Below, one piece after another: positions 9,442-19,134 of a stretch of 64,000 bases of DNA. Made by a program: the position numbers and the translations under genes. This stretch comes from Mycobacterium sp. SMC-8 (GTDB lineage: Bacteria; Actinomycetota; Actinomycetes; Mycobacteriales; Mycobacteriaceae). How positions within the stretch are numbered: position 1 is the first letter of the stretch; each line of letters starts with the position of its first letter. The stretch covers positions 3,100,001 to 3,164,000 of the forward strand of contig NZ_CP079865.1 in the NCBI RefSeq assembly GCF_025263565.1, in the 5' to 3' direction. The notes below the pieces were generated by a model. It worked only from the letters and a program-made list of their open reading frames with translations, was not told the DNA's origin and searched no databases.

Positions 9442-10658
9442 AGCGGCAGCTAATCGGCCTAGGGGCCGACCAAGCTGTATCCAGCCTAATCACTTTGGTC
9501 CTCTCGGTTTATGCTGCGCGAGATTCGTCCGTAAATCAATTTGGTATTTTTGCTGTTACCTACGCTATCTTCTTTGTTCTGTTGGGGCTTAGCCGATCAT
9601 TTGTTGGAGAAGTTAACTTAATAACAGGGCGCGCTGAACTTGACCGCGCCGGCGACTGGCGGTCATTTAGTAGCACCGCTGCGCTCATCGCCGGTTTAGC
9701 TTCAGGCATCATCCTGCTCGCCAGCTCCGGCGTGATAGCGCCGGCAGACGCACGATGGATACCATGGAGTTTCGTAATAGTCACACCGGTCGCGGTACTG
9801 GCGGATACGATTCGCTATACAGCATTCACCGATGAACTTCACGACCGCGCACTGACGGTGGACCTTATCTGGCTGTGTGGGGCGCTACTTGGCGCACCTG
9901 CGGTCGGATTGCTTGGTATACCTCCCATACCAGCGGCTATCCTCGGCTGGGGGCTGGGCGCCGGTTTCGGGATCATCGTCGCGATGCTGCGATGGCCCCA
10001 GGTGAGGCCGAGGATGAATGGAGCCCGGAGTTGGATTGCGGACCGAAGAACCGCTGGCGCTCAATATGCAGCAGATTTTGTCGCGGCCAGCGGCATCGGT
10101 CAAGCTGCAACTGCACTCATTCCTTTGGTGGCAAGTTTGGCCGTGGCCGGGGGACTTCGTGCGGGTTATGTAATTACCGGGCCACTCAATGTTGCTTATT
10201 CGGCGATGATTGTGTACTTAATACCCCGCATCCGTCTGTCGCTTTCTCACGACCGGGTATTGCCGAGACCGGCCCCCGTAGTTTGGAGCGTCTTCGCCAC
10301 CCTGTGCGGACTCTATGCAGTGGCGGTGGTTTTGATCCCATATCAAGTCGGGGAATTCCTCCTTGGTTCCAGCTGGTATTCGGGCCAATCCGCAGCTCCG
10401 GCACTCATCGCTGCATTTCTGTTTATTTCGATCGCCCAGGTCCTCGTCCAAGTCATGAGGCTTCGAGGTTCAGCTGGACTCGTGGTTCGAGTCCGACTGT
10501 TCGCGTCCGCGTTTCAGTCAGGCGCATTGTTGGCTGGCGCGGCTGCCTTTGGCGCAGTGGGCGCTGCGACGGCGTCAGCCCTCGCTGCATTAATATCGGT
10601 GGCGGCATGGTGGATTGCTCTGCTGCATTCACATCGGTCATCAGGTGGCGATAGTTGA
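9438..10658 (+). CDS. Polysaccharide flippase, Wzx/MATE-like
   Basis: This 406-aa membrane protein starts at the ATG encoding MKRQLIGLGADQAVSSLITL, which overlaps the GT4 stop. An in-frame extension back to 9273 lies inside the upstream gene and is rejected. About 12 hydrophobic segments and the RDSSVNQFGIFAVTYAIFF start region resemble polysaccharide transporter (PST/Wzx) proteins. The role would be to flip undecaprenyl-linked repeat units to the outer face before Wzy acts. A second, unrelated-looking Wzx gene is at 29937. Its AT-rich codons (TTA, ATA) differ from the high-G+C backbone. Confidence 0.72.
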   Translation: MKRQLIGLGADQAVSSLITLVLSVYAARDSSVNQFGIFAVTYAIFFVLLGLSRSFVGEVNLITGRAELDRAGDWRSFSSTAALIAGLASGIILLASSGVIAPADARWIPWSFVIVTPVAVLADTIRYTAFTDELHDRALTVDLIWLCGALLGAPAVGLLGIPPIPAAILGWGLGAGFGIIVAMLRWPQVRPRMNGARSWIADRRTAGAQYAADFVAASGIGQAATALIPLVASLAVAGGLRAGYVITGPLNVAYSAMIVYLIPRIRLSLSHDRVLPRPAPVVWSVFATLCGLYAVAVVLIPYQVGEFLLGSSWYSGQSAAPALIAAFLFISIAQVLVQVMRLRGSAGLVVRVRLFASAFQSGALLAGAAAFGAVGAATASALAALISVAAWWIALLHSHRSSGGDS

Positions 10659-10907
10659 CATAAGCCGCGGCTGTAAAAACGAATTTCAGAATCTCCCACG
10701 CGGCAGTTTATGTGTCGGAGGCCGCTAACGGTACGACAGCTGCAAACGATTTCTTCGTCCTGTCACGCAAGGGTCGTGAACGCGTTTGCTTGACTCGGTA
10801 CTTCTCGAAGTGTTGCGTGGGCTGGTCATGCGGGCAGTACCTCGGTGCCGATCCGCCTAACTGCTAGCGTCGAAACGTACTGTGCCGACGCACAAATTTG
10901 AAAGTCG

Positions 10908-11450
10908 TTAGTCTATTACACGTAACAGTGATCGACGGATGCCGACACGATCAGTCAGCAAAGCAAAGCTGCGGATCGCGGCTATCAAGCTGGGTTCTGC
11001 GTACGGCCCCAAGGGTTCTTGGCGCTTATGGGCAACATCGTCCGATAAAGCAGCGTCAAGTACGATCGGTAACTCAAATTCGTCACGGGCTACAAAAACA
11101 CCATTGCGGACGCCTAGTCGTTCAGCGGTAGCGACCTGGTGATCATTTCTAGTTTCTTTGTTTGCGAGTCTGCGCGGCATTATTACTATTGGCTTCATAT
11201 AAGTCATCGCCGTAATGATTGAGCCCATACCCGCGTGGCCAATAATTAGATCTGCCTCTTTGCAGCGCTGTTCGTAGTCTTGAGGCGATAGAAACGGACT
11301 CCACTGGAAGTTGGCCGGCCGGTAGCCGTCAGCGCCTGGATCAGCGATTTGTCCGAACACATCGTGACGTTGACGCGCCTCGCACCAGTGATCTGTTGCC
11401 GCTACCAAGCGGTCGAAAGGCAGTTCACTACCCACGGTCAAAAAAATCAT
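10908..11450 (-). CDS. Glycosyltransferase catalytic subunit, PssE/Alg13-like
   Basis: This 180-aa protein resembles the C-terminal donor-binding half of GT28 enzymes. The start MIFLTVGSELPFDRLV matches the PssE/Alg13 N-terminus (FVTVG...FDRLV). HAGMGSIITAMTYMKPIVIM is the nucleotide-sugar binding block with its conserved HAG motif. It follows the PssD-like gene with an ATGA overlap, as in other split GT systems. The two subunits should form one membrane-associated transferase; related PssD/PssE pairs transfer glucuronic acid. The adjacent nucleotide-sugar dehydrogenase could supply a uronic acid donor, which is consistent but unproven. Confidence 0.78.
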   Translation of the reverse strand: MIFLTVGSELPFDRLVAATDHWCEARQRHDVFGQIADPGADGYRPANFQWSPFLSPQDYEQRCKEADLIIGHAGMGSIITAMTYMKPIVIMPRRLANKETRNDHQVATAERLGVRNGVFVARDEFELPIVLDAALSDDVAHKRQEPLGPYAEPSLIAAIRSFALLTDRVGIRRSLLRVID

Positions 11451-11962
11451 AAAGTTGACCCACGGAATGTTGGGTGGCTATAAGCATCGTCGTTATTCCT
11501 CGCCAAATGTTCCCACTGAGTAAGCCACAGGCCACAGTAGCGGCCCACTCGCCTGCCAGACAAGGACAACTCCTGCGCGTTGGCAATGCTATCGACCCAA
11601 ACGGTTCGAGCGCCAAGCAGTCGGCCCATGTAAATTGCAAAGAACCCTGGGGAGGCTCCGGTCGTGATAACTGCATGGGGTCGGACTCGTAAGAGTGCCA
11701 AGCCAACTTGGACGGCCTGGCGAGCGAGACGCAGCTTTTGCCACTGGTTCGCGGCGATGGCGACGATGAATCTAGGGGGTGGTTGGCCGCGATCTTTAGC
11801 GTCGGCGATCACTTGGCCTCGATAGTCCCTATTGGTCGTTAGGTACGTGACCTCGCAACCGTCCCAGGCGGGACGAAGGCGGAACAACTGAACCCAATGT
11901 CCTCCTGCTGACGCAACCGCCATAACTCTGTGCGGACGGGCAGAGTGTTTATGAGCACGCAT
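11447..11962 (-). CDS. Glycosyltransferase anchor subunit, PssD/Alg14-like
   Basis: This 171-aa protein is of the Alg14/PssD family. The family hallmark is near the N-terminus (VMAVASAGGHWVQLFRLRP, a GGH motif), followed by ITTGASPGFFAIYMGRLLG and WVDSIANAQELSLSGR. These proteins recruit the catalytic partner to the membrane and bind the acceptor. The partner is encoded immediately downstream with a 4-bp overlap. The ATG at 11962 is used; an internal ATG at 11923 would shorten it by 13 residues. It forms an apparent minus-strand operon with the dehydrogenase gene upstream (26-bp gap). Confidence 0.78.
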   Translation of the reverse strand: MRAHKHSARPHRVMAVASAGGHWVQLFRLRPAWDGCEVTYLTTNRDYRGQVIADAKDRGQPPPRFIVAIAANQWQKLRLARQAVQVGLALLRVRPHAVITTGASPGFFAIYMGRLLGARTVWVDSIANAQELSLSGRRVGRYCGLWLTQWEHLARNNDDAYSHPTFRGSTL

Positions 11963-11988
11963 ATCGTTCGTCTTACCTGCGCGTTTTA

Positions 11989-13368
11989 TCAGGCCTTCAC
12001 AACCTTGAATTTCGTAGCGTCAAGATTCCGTAGGGCGTTTCGCGTATCGACAAGTATGTTGCAGTGAGTAGCCAGGTGCTCATAATCCATGTTGTCATGA
12101 TCGGTACATATAACGGCCGCATCATATACGCCTTTGATCTCGGCGAGATCTTTTGAACGCATTTTCTCAAGCTGAGGATACTTGCGCAGCTTGGGAATTT
12201 CGCTGACGTACGGATCGAGATAGTCTACCTCTGCGCCGCGTTGCTGTAACAACTCCAAAATTGCAAAGGTTGGACTTTCGCGCGTGTCATCGATATTTTT
12301 CTTGTAAGATACTCCGACAAGCAGTATTCGAGCTCCGTTCAATCCGATCTGGAAATTTGCATCGAGGGCCTCCGAAAGGCGCTGCAAGACGTACTCGGGC
12401 ATGTTGTTGTTTATTTGACCCGCGAGCTCGATAAAATGAGTAGTCATCCCAAACTCGCGTGCTTTCCAAGTCAAGTAGAAAGGGTCAATAGGGATGCAGT
12501 GTCCACCAAGGCCGGGTCCGGGATAGAATGGCATATACCCAAAAGGTTTTGTTTTCGCGGCGTCAATGACTTCCCAGACGTCGATACCCATCCGGTTGTA
12601 GAGTATTTTGAGCTCATTTACGAGGGCGATATTCACCGATCGGAAGATGTTCTCTGTCAGCTTGACGGCTTCTGCCGTTGCAAGTGAACTCACCGGGACG
12701 ACCTGTTGAATCACAAGGCCGAAGAGGGCACATCCTATAGCTAGTGCATCAGCATTCTCGCCGCCCACTACTTTGGGAGTCGACGCTGTGTCGTACTGTT
12801 GATTACCGGGATCCTCGCGCTCCGGCGCATAGATAAGGAAAATATCTTCGCCTACCGTCAGGCCAGAGTCGGCTAGGTGCGGGCGAACGACTTCATCCGT
12901 GGTTCCAGGATAAGTTGTAGAAACGAGGACTAGCGCCTGCCCCTGTCTGACATGAGGAACCAGGCTAGCGACCGTGTTGTCCACGTACGATAGATCCGGT
13001 TCTCGGTGCCTGCTTAGGGGGGTGGGTACGCAGATCAAGATCGCATCAGCACCGTTTAACTGGGATATGTCGTTGACGGGCAGGAATGTTTCTGCTTCCA
13101 GAGCATCGCTGATGGCCGAGGCCTTCACAGTCTTCAAATATGATTCTCCGCTGGCTAGCGTATCGATCTTGTCGGCATCGATGTCGTAACCTAAGGCGGT
13201 TATTCCCTGTTCGGCGAAGGCGATCGCCAAAGGAAGCCCCACGTATCCGAGTCCAATGACCCCGACTGTCACCTCCCGGCGGTCGATGCGCTGAAGCAGT
13301 TCCTGGGCTATAGGTCCAAGTGCGGCTGCGTCTTCCAAGAGATCCCCCATCCTGTGTATTTCAGTCAT
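11989..13368 (-). CDS. Nucleotide-sugar dehydrogenase (UDP-glucose/GDP-mannose DH family)
   Basis: This 459-aa protein starts with MTEIHRMGDLLEDAAAL. A frame extension to 13770 has no family similarity and is rejected; an ATG at 13350 is an alternative start. The N-terminal Rossmann fold has VGVIGLGYVGLPLA (GxGxxG). The middle has PVSSLATAEAVKLTENIFRS with the lysine-bearing helix, and the catalytic cysteine is in PGPGLGGHCIPIDPFYL. The C-terminal UDP-binding domain has VGVSYKKNIDDTRESP. The enzyme oxidises a hexose C6 to a uronic acid using NAD in two steps. The arrangement resembles WbpA/TviB-type UDP-HexNAc dehydrogenases, but substrate choice is uncertain. Confidence 0.85.
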   Translation of the reverse strand: MTEIHRMGDLLEDAAALGPIAQELLQRIDRREVTVGVIGLGYVGLPLAIAFAEQGITALGYDIDADKIDTLASGESYLKTVKASAISDALEAETFLPVNDISQLNGADAILICVPTPLSRHREPDLSYVDNTVASLVPHVRQGQALVLVSTTYPGTTDEVVRPHLADSGLTVGEDIFLIYAPEREDPGNQQYDTASTPKVVGGENADALAIGCALFGLVIQQVVPVSSLATAEAVKLTENIFRSVNIALVNELKILYNRMGIDVWEVIDAAKTKPFGYMPFYPGPGLGGHCIPIDPFYLTWKAREFGMTTHFIELAGQINNNMPEYVLQRLSEALDANFQIGLNGARILLVGVSYKKNIDDTRESPTFAILELLQQRGAEVDYLDPYVSEIPKLRKYPQLEKMRSKDLAEIKGVYDAAVICTDHDNMDYEHLATHCNILVDTRNALRNLDATKFKVVKA

Positions 13369-14327
13369 CTTCGTCACCACTCGGCGATAGTTCGTGCCTT
13401 GAGACAAGGTGTGGAACGGCTCCGCGCGACATTGGGCCTGATCGTACCTTGATTCGAAAGGCCTTAAGTGCTGCCGCTGCCGTCTGCTGCGTCTCACGCA
13501 CTCGTCTCCATCTGAAGGACCAACGTGATTTGCGTCTTCGTTGTGTTGCGCCCACGCGGATTTGCGTGACGAAACCGCCTGCGGGGGTTGGCTTCGGCCC
13601 GATGCGGAGGACGTTAACTGCAGTACGCGCATAGCTTGGTAACGCACTGAACGGATTATGGCCATACGGTTGCGCGTCGCTGCCGAAGCGTGGAACGCGG
13701 ATTCTGCAATCCGCCAGCGCAACTTCAAAGCCCGGTGTCGACAGTTGCTGCAACACACGCGATCGGCCAAACTGACTGCTAGATAGGTAATTTGTACGGG
13801 GGAACCGATTTGACGAATCTGGTTGCCGTCGACTCGGCTACAAGATTTGCCCCATGGTTGTTAACCATGCGCTGGGGGCCTAACCGCTGGCGATTCGTCG
13901 TGAGGTAGCCAACTCTCTTGGCATTCAGCGTGTGTTTGGTGGGCACATTCAAGCATGCGGGGAGGGGGCGGTTAGGCTGGCGTGGTTCAAATTGCCAGTG
14001 CCGGATAGTCGTGAGGGGATCGTCTTGCAGGCAACCGGTCGAGGCATTGCGGCGTCTTGGATTCAGCGGTGCCGGGTCTAGCTCGACGCGCCGCCGGCCC
14101 CGCCTCTAGTGCGGCACACGCCCTAAGCGACCGCGCACGGAAACGCAAGGTTGCGCCGCGCGTGTCGAAGCTTAGTCGGCTGAATTGGGAGTGCCTTCCA
14201 GTTGCGTGTTTCTCAGACATGAGGCAGCGTAGTCTCTCATCGCAGTATGTTGTCCGGGCTCGGATTGCCAGCGGGCCAATTCATCACGCAGGACGCCACA
14301 GAGCGTTGATCACGATAGGAGTGGCGC
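13369..14327. other. Divergent intergenic region, no gene supported
   Basis: These 959 bp lie between the minus-strand dehydrogenase and the plus-strand methyltransferase. The open frames (for example 13320-13634 and 14057-14374) are basic, low-complexity translations without motifs. The region should contain both promoters. A palindromic-looking segment near 13855-13885 (GTTAACCATGC context) was seen but is not a clear operator. Confidence 0.35.
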
Positions 14328-15083
14328 TTGCAGCATGCGGAGAGGTGGCAGCCGTCCAAGTATTCGATCACTAGTAGCGAGATCCGGCCGTCCACTGATC
14401 AGCGAGAGTTGTTGGCCTCGTCGAGAGTAATCGCAAGCCTCGTCGCTGAGTTCTACACACGAGCCATCCCAGAGTGGGCGCGCGGCGATCTTGCTGATCT
14501 CGGTTGCGGGAAGGCTCCATTGCTCGGTGCTTACAAGAGGTACAGCGATTCGGTGCTTCTAGTGGATTGGGAGAGTTCCGAGCATCCCAACCCCCTCTTG
14601 GATATCGCACTCGACCTGAACCAACCTCTGACGGCGATCGATTCCGCGTCCGTTGACACGGTGCTGTTGTCGGATGTGCTTGAGCACATCCGTGAGCCGG
14701 CCGGCTTGCTGTTGGAGATTGCCCGGATTCTTCGACCCGGGGGCCATCTCTTGATGAATGTCCCGTTCACGTACCGACTGCACGAACAGCCTCACGACTA
14801 CTACAGATACACTTCACATGCGCTCGAATACCTCACGATGGCAGCTGGCCTCGAAGTGGTTGAGTTAAGCGTGCTGGGTGGGTGGCTAGAAATTATGGCT
14901 GACATGTGGAGCAAGCTTTTTGCGGCGGCCGGCCTCCGGCCAATCGCAGCAGGCATCTCTCGTATAGCACTGGCGATCTACCGGACGGCGGTTGGTAGGA
15001 AATTCGCGGCCATTAGCGGCGCCGTTTCACCACTAGGGTACGGCCTAGTAGCGCGGAAGCCGCCGCACCCAGATCACGAATGA
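14328..15083 (+). CDS. Class I SAM-dependent methyltransferase
   Basis: This 251-aa protein has motif I in DLADLGCGKAPLLGAYKRY, an acidic post-I residue in SVLLVDWESSEHP, and motif IV/post-IV blocks in VDTVLLSDVLEHIREPAGL and IARILRPGGHLLMNVPF. These are typical of Methyltransf_11 proteins that act on sugars or lipids. The TTG start at 14328 is chosen because AGGAG sits 7 bp upstream and the sequence after it is in frame with the fold. Location between sugar-nucleotide genes suggests it methylates a saccharide or its lipid carrier, but no substrate motif is visible. Confidence 0.75.
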   Translation: MQHAERWQPSKYSITSSEIRPSTDQRELLASSRVIASLVAEFYTRAIPEWARGDLADLGCGKAPLLGAYKRYSDSVLLVDWESSEHPNPLLDIALDLNQPLTAIDSASVDTVLLSDVLEHIREPAGLLLEIARILRPGGHLLMNVPFTYRLHEQPHDYYRYTSHALEYLTMAAGLEVVELSVLGGWLEIMADMWSKLFAAAGLRPIAAGISRIALAIYRTAVGRKFAAISGAVSPLGYGLVARKPPHPDHE

Positions 15084-15495
15084 ATAACCCTTCGGTATCA
15101 AAACCTGCTGGGAAGAAATCGTGCGGGATCCCACCCGGCTCTACGAGTGCGGCTCCCTTCCTATCTAAACGTCAAGGCAGCCGCAGAATGTTGCACACGC
15201 CGAGTCGGGGTAACCGAAGCCGCGGATTTGGAGCACCCGAGCGATCAGATGAATGTCAGGTGGACAGCATCGGGGTGGCCTGATCGCGGTTGTGAGCTGG
15301 TGCTTACCATCTTCAAGCGCAGGTGGTCAGGCGAGAGGCTTATTCGAATACTGTTTTAACCCCGCGGCACAGTAGAAGCCATATGGCTCAGAAAGAAGAT
15401 AATCTTGTTGTCTCAGACGGGTTTGCCCGGTCAGGAGTACATTCAATAAACTTATGTAATGCGGGAGCTTATCTACCGAAAGTGGGGGCTATCAC
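15084..15495. other. Leader region of the large GlmS-like gene
   Basis: In these 412 bp a 67-codon frame (15080-15283) overlaps the methyltransferase stop by 4 bp, but its translation has no recognisable motif, so I do not call it a gene. The rest is probably an untranslated leader. I looked for a glmS-type ribozyme core and could not recognise one by eye. Confidence 0.35.
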
Positions 15496-18400
15496 ATGTG
15501 CGGCATTGCTGCGGTTATGTATAGGAAAGGTGTTCGGCAACCTCCTGATGGGACGGAGTTGGTCGAGCGGTTGCATTTGGCTCGCGAAAGCCTGCGCTCG
15601 GTTGGGGCGGAGCCGAGCGTCTCGGAGATCAAAGACATTGTCGTTTCGCTGAAAAGTATTAACGCTGATCTAAGTGGTATAGCTGGGCTTAAAGCTTTGC
15701 GCTTTCAGGCCACAGTTGCCGCACAGATTCAGCAGTGGTCAATCGAGTTCGAGGCCGTTTTGGCGCAGCTCGACGAAAGGCTCAACCACCGGGCGCCGTC
15801 GAAAGACAGCTTGGAACGGGTCAACGCCGCCATCATCGCGCTAAAGGACGCCTGGTGGGGGATCGCCAGGGATCGTCTCGCTCTAGCGGCGGATGTTGCT
15901 GATTTGGCGGCGGAAAGTACTGGTGAATCCGCAACCTACGCTTACGCCGCGATCGCAATAACGCTTTCATCTTTGAGTAAACTCGAACTTCGGGGCCGTG
16001 ACTCGGCAGGTATCCATTTATTCGTCACGGGCCATCAGCTGGATATGGCGAATCCTCGGATCGCGTCGCAGATCGAAGGCCGACGGCATCCTCTGTTTCA
16101 ATCGGGTGCTGTTCGGACGCCTGCGGGACAATTGAGCATCGTCTATAAGCACGCTGCAGAGATCGGACGCCTGGGCGATAACTGTGCGGTGCTGCGTAAG
16201 GCGATACGTGACGACGTCCTGCTCCGTGAGGCGCTTGAGGCCCCAACGGCCCAGCTTGTCGTGTTGGGCCATACCCGATGGGCGAGCGTCGGAATGGTCA
16301 ACGAGGCGAATGCGCACCCAGTCAATAGCGACGAAGTAACATTCTCTCCGGGGTTTGATTCGAGTTATATGACCGCGGTGTTGAACGGCGATGTGGACAA
16401 TTATCGCCAACTAATCGACCATGCTGGGGCCAGGATCGCCCGAGAAATCACGACTGATGCCAAGGTGATCCCTGTTCTGGCAGCCCGACGCATGATTGAC
16501 GGGGCAACATTAGAGGACGCAGTCCTAGGTACGGTGCGTGAATTTACGGGCTCAGTGGCCATAGCCATGAATTGTGCCAGCGACCCATCCAAACTTGTTT
16601 TGGCCCAACGGGGGAGCGGCCAGGCGCTTTTGGTCGGAAGCTCCGAAGACATGACCATAATTGGGTCGGAACTGTATGGATTGGTCGAACATTGCGATCA
16701 GTATTTTCGGCTTGACGGTAGCGAAGGCGAACTTGTCGTAGTCGAAAGTAGTGAGGCTGGCAATCTTTATGCGGCCCGACGGCTGAATTACGATGGGTCT
16801 CCACGTGAATTCACTTCAAGGGACGTCTCGTGCACGTCTATCACTACGCGCGACATTGACCGACAAGGGTATCCGCACTTCTTGAAGAAGGAACTCTTTG
16901 AGGCGCCGCTTTCCTTACAGAAAACGTTGCGTGGACGTATCAACGCGGTAGATGGCGTACTGCAAGCTCACCTATCCGACGATGTTTTGTCGTCGGAGCT
17001 GCGTTCTCGCTTAAAGGCAGGGTTCTTCCGGCGGATTGTCGTTATAGGCCAGGGTACGGCAGCGGTCGCCGGGCGGGCGGTTGCCGCGGCTATCAAGGCG
17101 GCTTTCGCCCAAGGCTCTGTAGAAGTTATCGCTTCTACCGCGACTGAATTTTCTGGGTTCCATCTGGAAAGGTCGATGATCGGCACCCTCGTGGTGGCTG
17201 TGAGTCAGTCCGGGACGACAACGGACACGAATAGGGCGGTCGACCTCATCAGAGGGCGTGGCGGAACGGTCATTGCGATCGTCAATCGCCGAGGTAGCGA
17301 CTTGGCGAAGATGGCTGATGGCGTCATGTACACCGCTGACGGCCGCGACGTCGAAGTATCAGTTGCCTCCACGAAAGCGTTTTACAGTCAGATCGCGGCG
17401 GGGATATTACTTGCGTATGCATTGGCGCGGTGCGCAGGTGATCATGACGACAAATCGGAGTCAGATTTGCTATCTCAGCTGACTGAGCTTCCCGAGGCGA
17501 TGAGGGAATTCTTGAGCTCTGAGCATCAGATCGCCGAACTCGCCCGAAATTACGCGCCAAAACGGCCGTACTGGGCGGTTGTGGGATCGGCCTTGAATAG
17601 AATTGCGGCAGAAGAGCTGCGAATAAAGCTCTCAGAACTCACTTACAGATCTATATCCTGCGACGAATTCTCAGACAAGAAGCACATAGATCTATCCGCC
17701 GAGCCGCTCATCCTGGTGTGCGCGGCTGGCTTGCGGGGAGCTGCGGCAGATGACCTGTTGAAAGAAGTTCGGATATTCGCTTCGCACAACAGTGTCCCAA
17801 TCGTGATAACTGATCAAACTGATGGTGAATATGATGGGGCAGCGGGCATTATCCGAGTCCCGAAAACGCATTCCCAACTGGCTTTTATCCTATCCGCCAT
17901 GGCCGGTCACCTTTTCGGTTATTACGCAGCCTTAGCGATCGATGATCAGTGTTTTCCGCTAAAACTGGCACGAATTGCGATCGAACGAGCTATAGGCGCG
18001 GCCGACGGTGATCCACTCGCCATTCTGGGCACACTCGGATCTGAGTTACGGCCAATTGCAACTGAATTCGACAGCCGGCTCCGAGCTGGAGCTTACGACA
18101 GCTCGATGACCGCAAGTGTTAGTGCGCGGATCGCAGTCGGGTTGCGTGCGATAGCGTCGAGGTCTGAGTCAACGCTGATGTCGCAGTTCGCCGGTCCTGA
18201 TGCGATCGTTAATGAGCTTGCCGCAGCGTTGACCGCCGGCATCGACCAGGTTTCGCGGACTATCGACACCATTCGTCATCAAGCCAAGACGGTTACTGTA
18301 GGCACCAGTAGAAGCGATGAGGCAATCCTGGATGTGCCCTTGGTGAAGGCACTCCTCGCGAACGGTGCATCGTCACGGACTCTGCAGTACAACACGCTGA

Positions 18401-18888
18401 GAACTGTTGCAGCGCTGGATCCGGCTGTCGCTGCTGTGATAGGTGCGACGCACTACGCGGTATGTGATTCGCACATTGCTGTTGTTCGCCGCGCTGGCGT
18501 TGCGATCCATGTCCCGTCTCGCACAGATCGGGATCATCAGCTACGCGGTACGAAGATGCTCGTCGCAGAACAGCAGGAGGTTCTTGCGGCTGTTGGGCAG
18601 AGTGACTCAAGAACTGTGATCATCGTTCCGGAGGTCATCGATCAGCGAACCGTAGGCCTCGTGCTTCTGCATGTCGAATTTCACCCGACTCTTCCGCCGC
18701 CTGTGATGCGTACCGTCCTCGAGGGTTATCGTGGACGCATGTCGGTACTCCGTGGCACCGTGACGGAGGTTCTCCCGGAATTTGACCACCGTGTGTTGGG
18801 GATGGTCTCTCCGCTTGCGTTGCTCAGCGAGTCTCCGAAACTTCTTGTTCAGCACTGGCTAGCGGCCGCCGCTACAGACGGCGTTTAG
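15496..18888 (+). CDS. Giant GlmS-like amidotransferase/SIS protein (1,130 aa)
   Basis: The protein begins MCGIAAVMYRKG, so Cys2 would be the N-terminal nucleophile of a class II glutamine amidotransferase. A helical insert of about 130 residues (roughly 20-150) precedes the usual ELRGRDSAGIHL block. GHTRWASVG and LNGDVDN follow. The first SIS domain (about 465-665) has the sugar-phosphate motifs SQSGTTTDTNRAVDL and VASTKAFYSQ. A second SIS-like domain spans about 690-835. About 295 further residues have no domain I recognise. Ordinary GlmS is about 610-625 aa and ends in a catalytic lysine-containing AKSVTVE tail, which I do not see here. It probably makes or senses an amino-sugar phosphate for the adjacent polysaccharide genes, but it may differ from GlmS in reaction or regulation. 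Confidence 0.72.
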   Translation: MCGIAAVMYRKGVRQPPDGTELVERLHLARESLRSVGAEPSVSEIKDIVVSLKSINADLSGIAGLKALRFQATVAAQIQQWSIEFEAVLAQLDERLNHRAPSKDSLERVNAAIIALKDAWWGIARDRLALAADVADLAAESTGESATYAYAAIAITLSSLSKLELRGRDSAGIHLFVTGHQLDMANPRIASQIEGRRHPLFQSGAVRTPAGQLSIVYKHAAEIGRLGDNCAVLRKAIRDDVLLREALEAPTAQLVVLGHTRWASVGMVNEANAHPVNSDEVTFSPGFDSSYMTAVLNGDVDNYRQLIDHAGARIAREITTDAKVIPVLAARRMIDGATLEDAVLGTVREFTGSVAIAMNCASDPSKLVLAQRGSGQALLVGSSEDMTIIGSELYGLVEHCDQYFRLDGSEGELVVVESSEAGNLYAARRLNYDGSPREFTSRDVSCTSITTRDIDRQGYPHFLKKELFEAPLSLQKTLRGRINAVDGVLQAHLSDDVLSSELRSRLKAGFFRRIVVIGQGTAAVAGRAVAAAIKAAFAQGSVEVIASTATEFSGFHLERSMIGTLVVAVSQSGTTTDTNRAVDLIRGRGGTVIAIVNRRGSDLAKMADGVMYTADGRDVEVSVASTKAFYSQIAAGILLAYALARCAGDHDDKSESDLLSQLTELPEAMREFLSSEHQIAELARNYAPKRPYWAVVGSALNRIAAEELRIKLSELTYRSISCDEFSDKKHIDLSAEPLILVCAAGLRGAAADDLLKEVRIFASHNSVPIVITDQTDGEYDGAAGIIRVPKTHSQLAFILSAMAGHLFGYYAALAIDDQCFPLKLARIAIERAIGAADGDPLAILGTLGSELRPIATEFDSRLRAGAYDSSMTASVSARIAVGLRAIASRSESTLMSQFAGPDAIVNELAAALTAGIDQVSRTIDTIRHQAKTVTVGTSRSDEAILDVPLVKALLANGASSRTLQYNTLRTVAALDPAVAAVIGATHYAVCDSHIAVVRRAGVAIHVPSRTDRDHQLRGTKMLVAEQQEVLAAVGQSDSRTVIIVPEVIDQRTVGLVLLHVEFHPTLPPPVMRTVLEGYRGRMSVLRGTVTEVLPEFDHRVLGMVSPLALLSESPKLLVQHWLAAAATDGV

Positions 18889-19134
18889 GTATCACAATGT
18901 TGTCGAGGCCCAGCTAGCGCCGGCATCAACCACCCCAACACGGGAACTAGTGATTCTATGCACGAGCGGAACGCTGGCGCGATATGCGCAACTGCCGGCA
19001 CGCTCGGGACTGCCCCCAGTTTGGTTGACTCCTGACCTATGACCCGAGTTGGGTTGAGGTGAGCCCCCTGTAGTGGTCCAGTCGTTGTGGGACTCTGTTG
19101 CCCGAGTGTTCGGGCAGGAAGAATCAACGACGAC

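Noticed and set aside
15080..15283. 67-aa frame overlapping the methyltransferase stop
   Set aside because: The overlap looks like coupling, but the translation has no motif and no homology I can recognise.
15360..15495. Possible glmS-type ribozyme or riboswitch upstream of the GlmS-like gene
   Set aside because: I could not identify the conserved core or pairing by eye; such ribozymes are mainly in Firmicutes.
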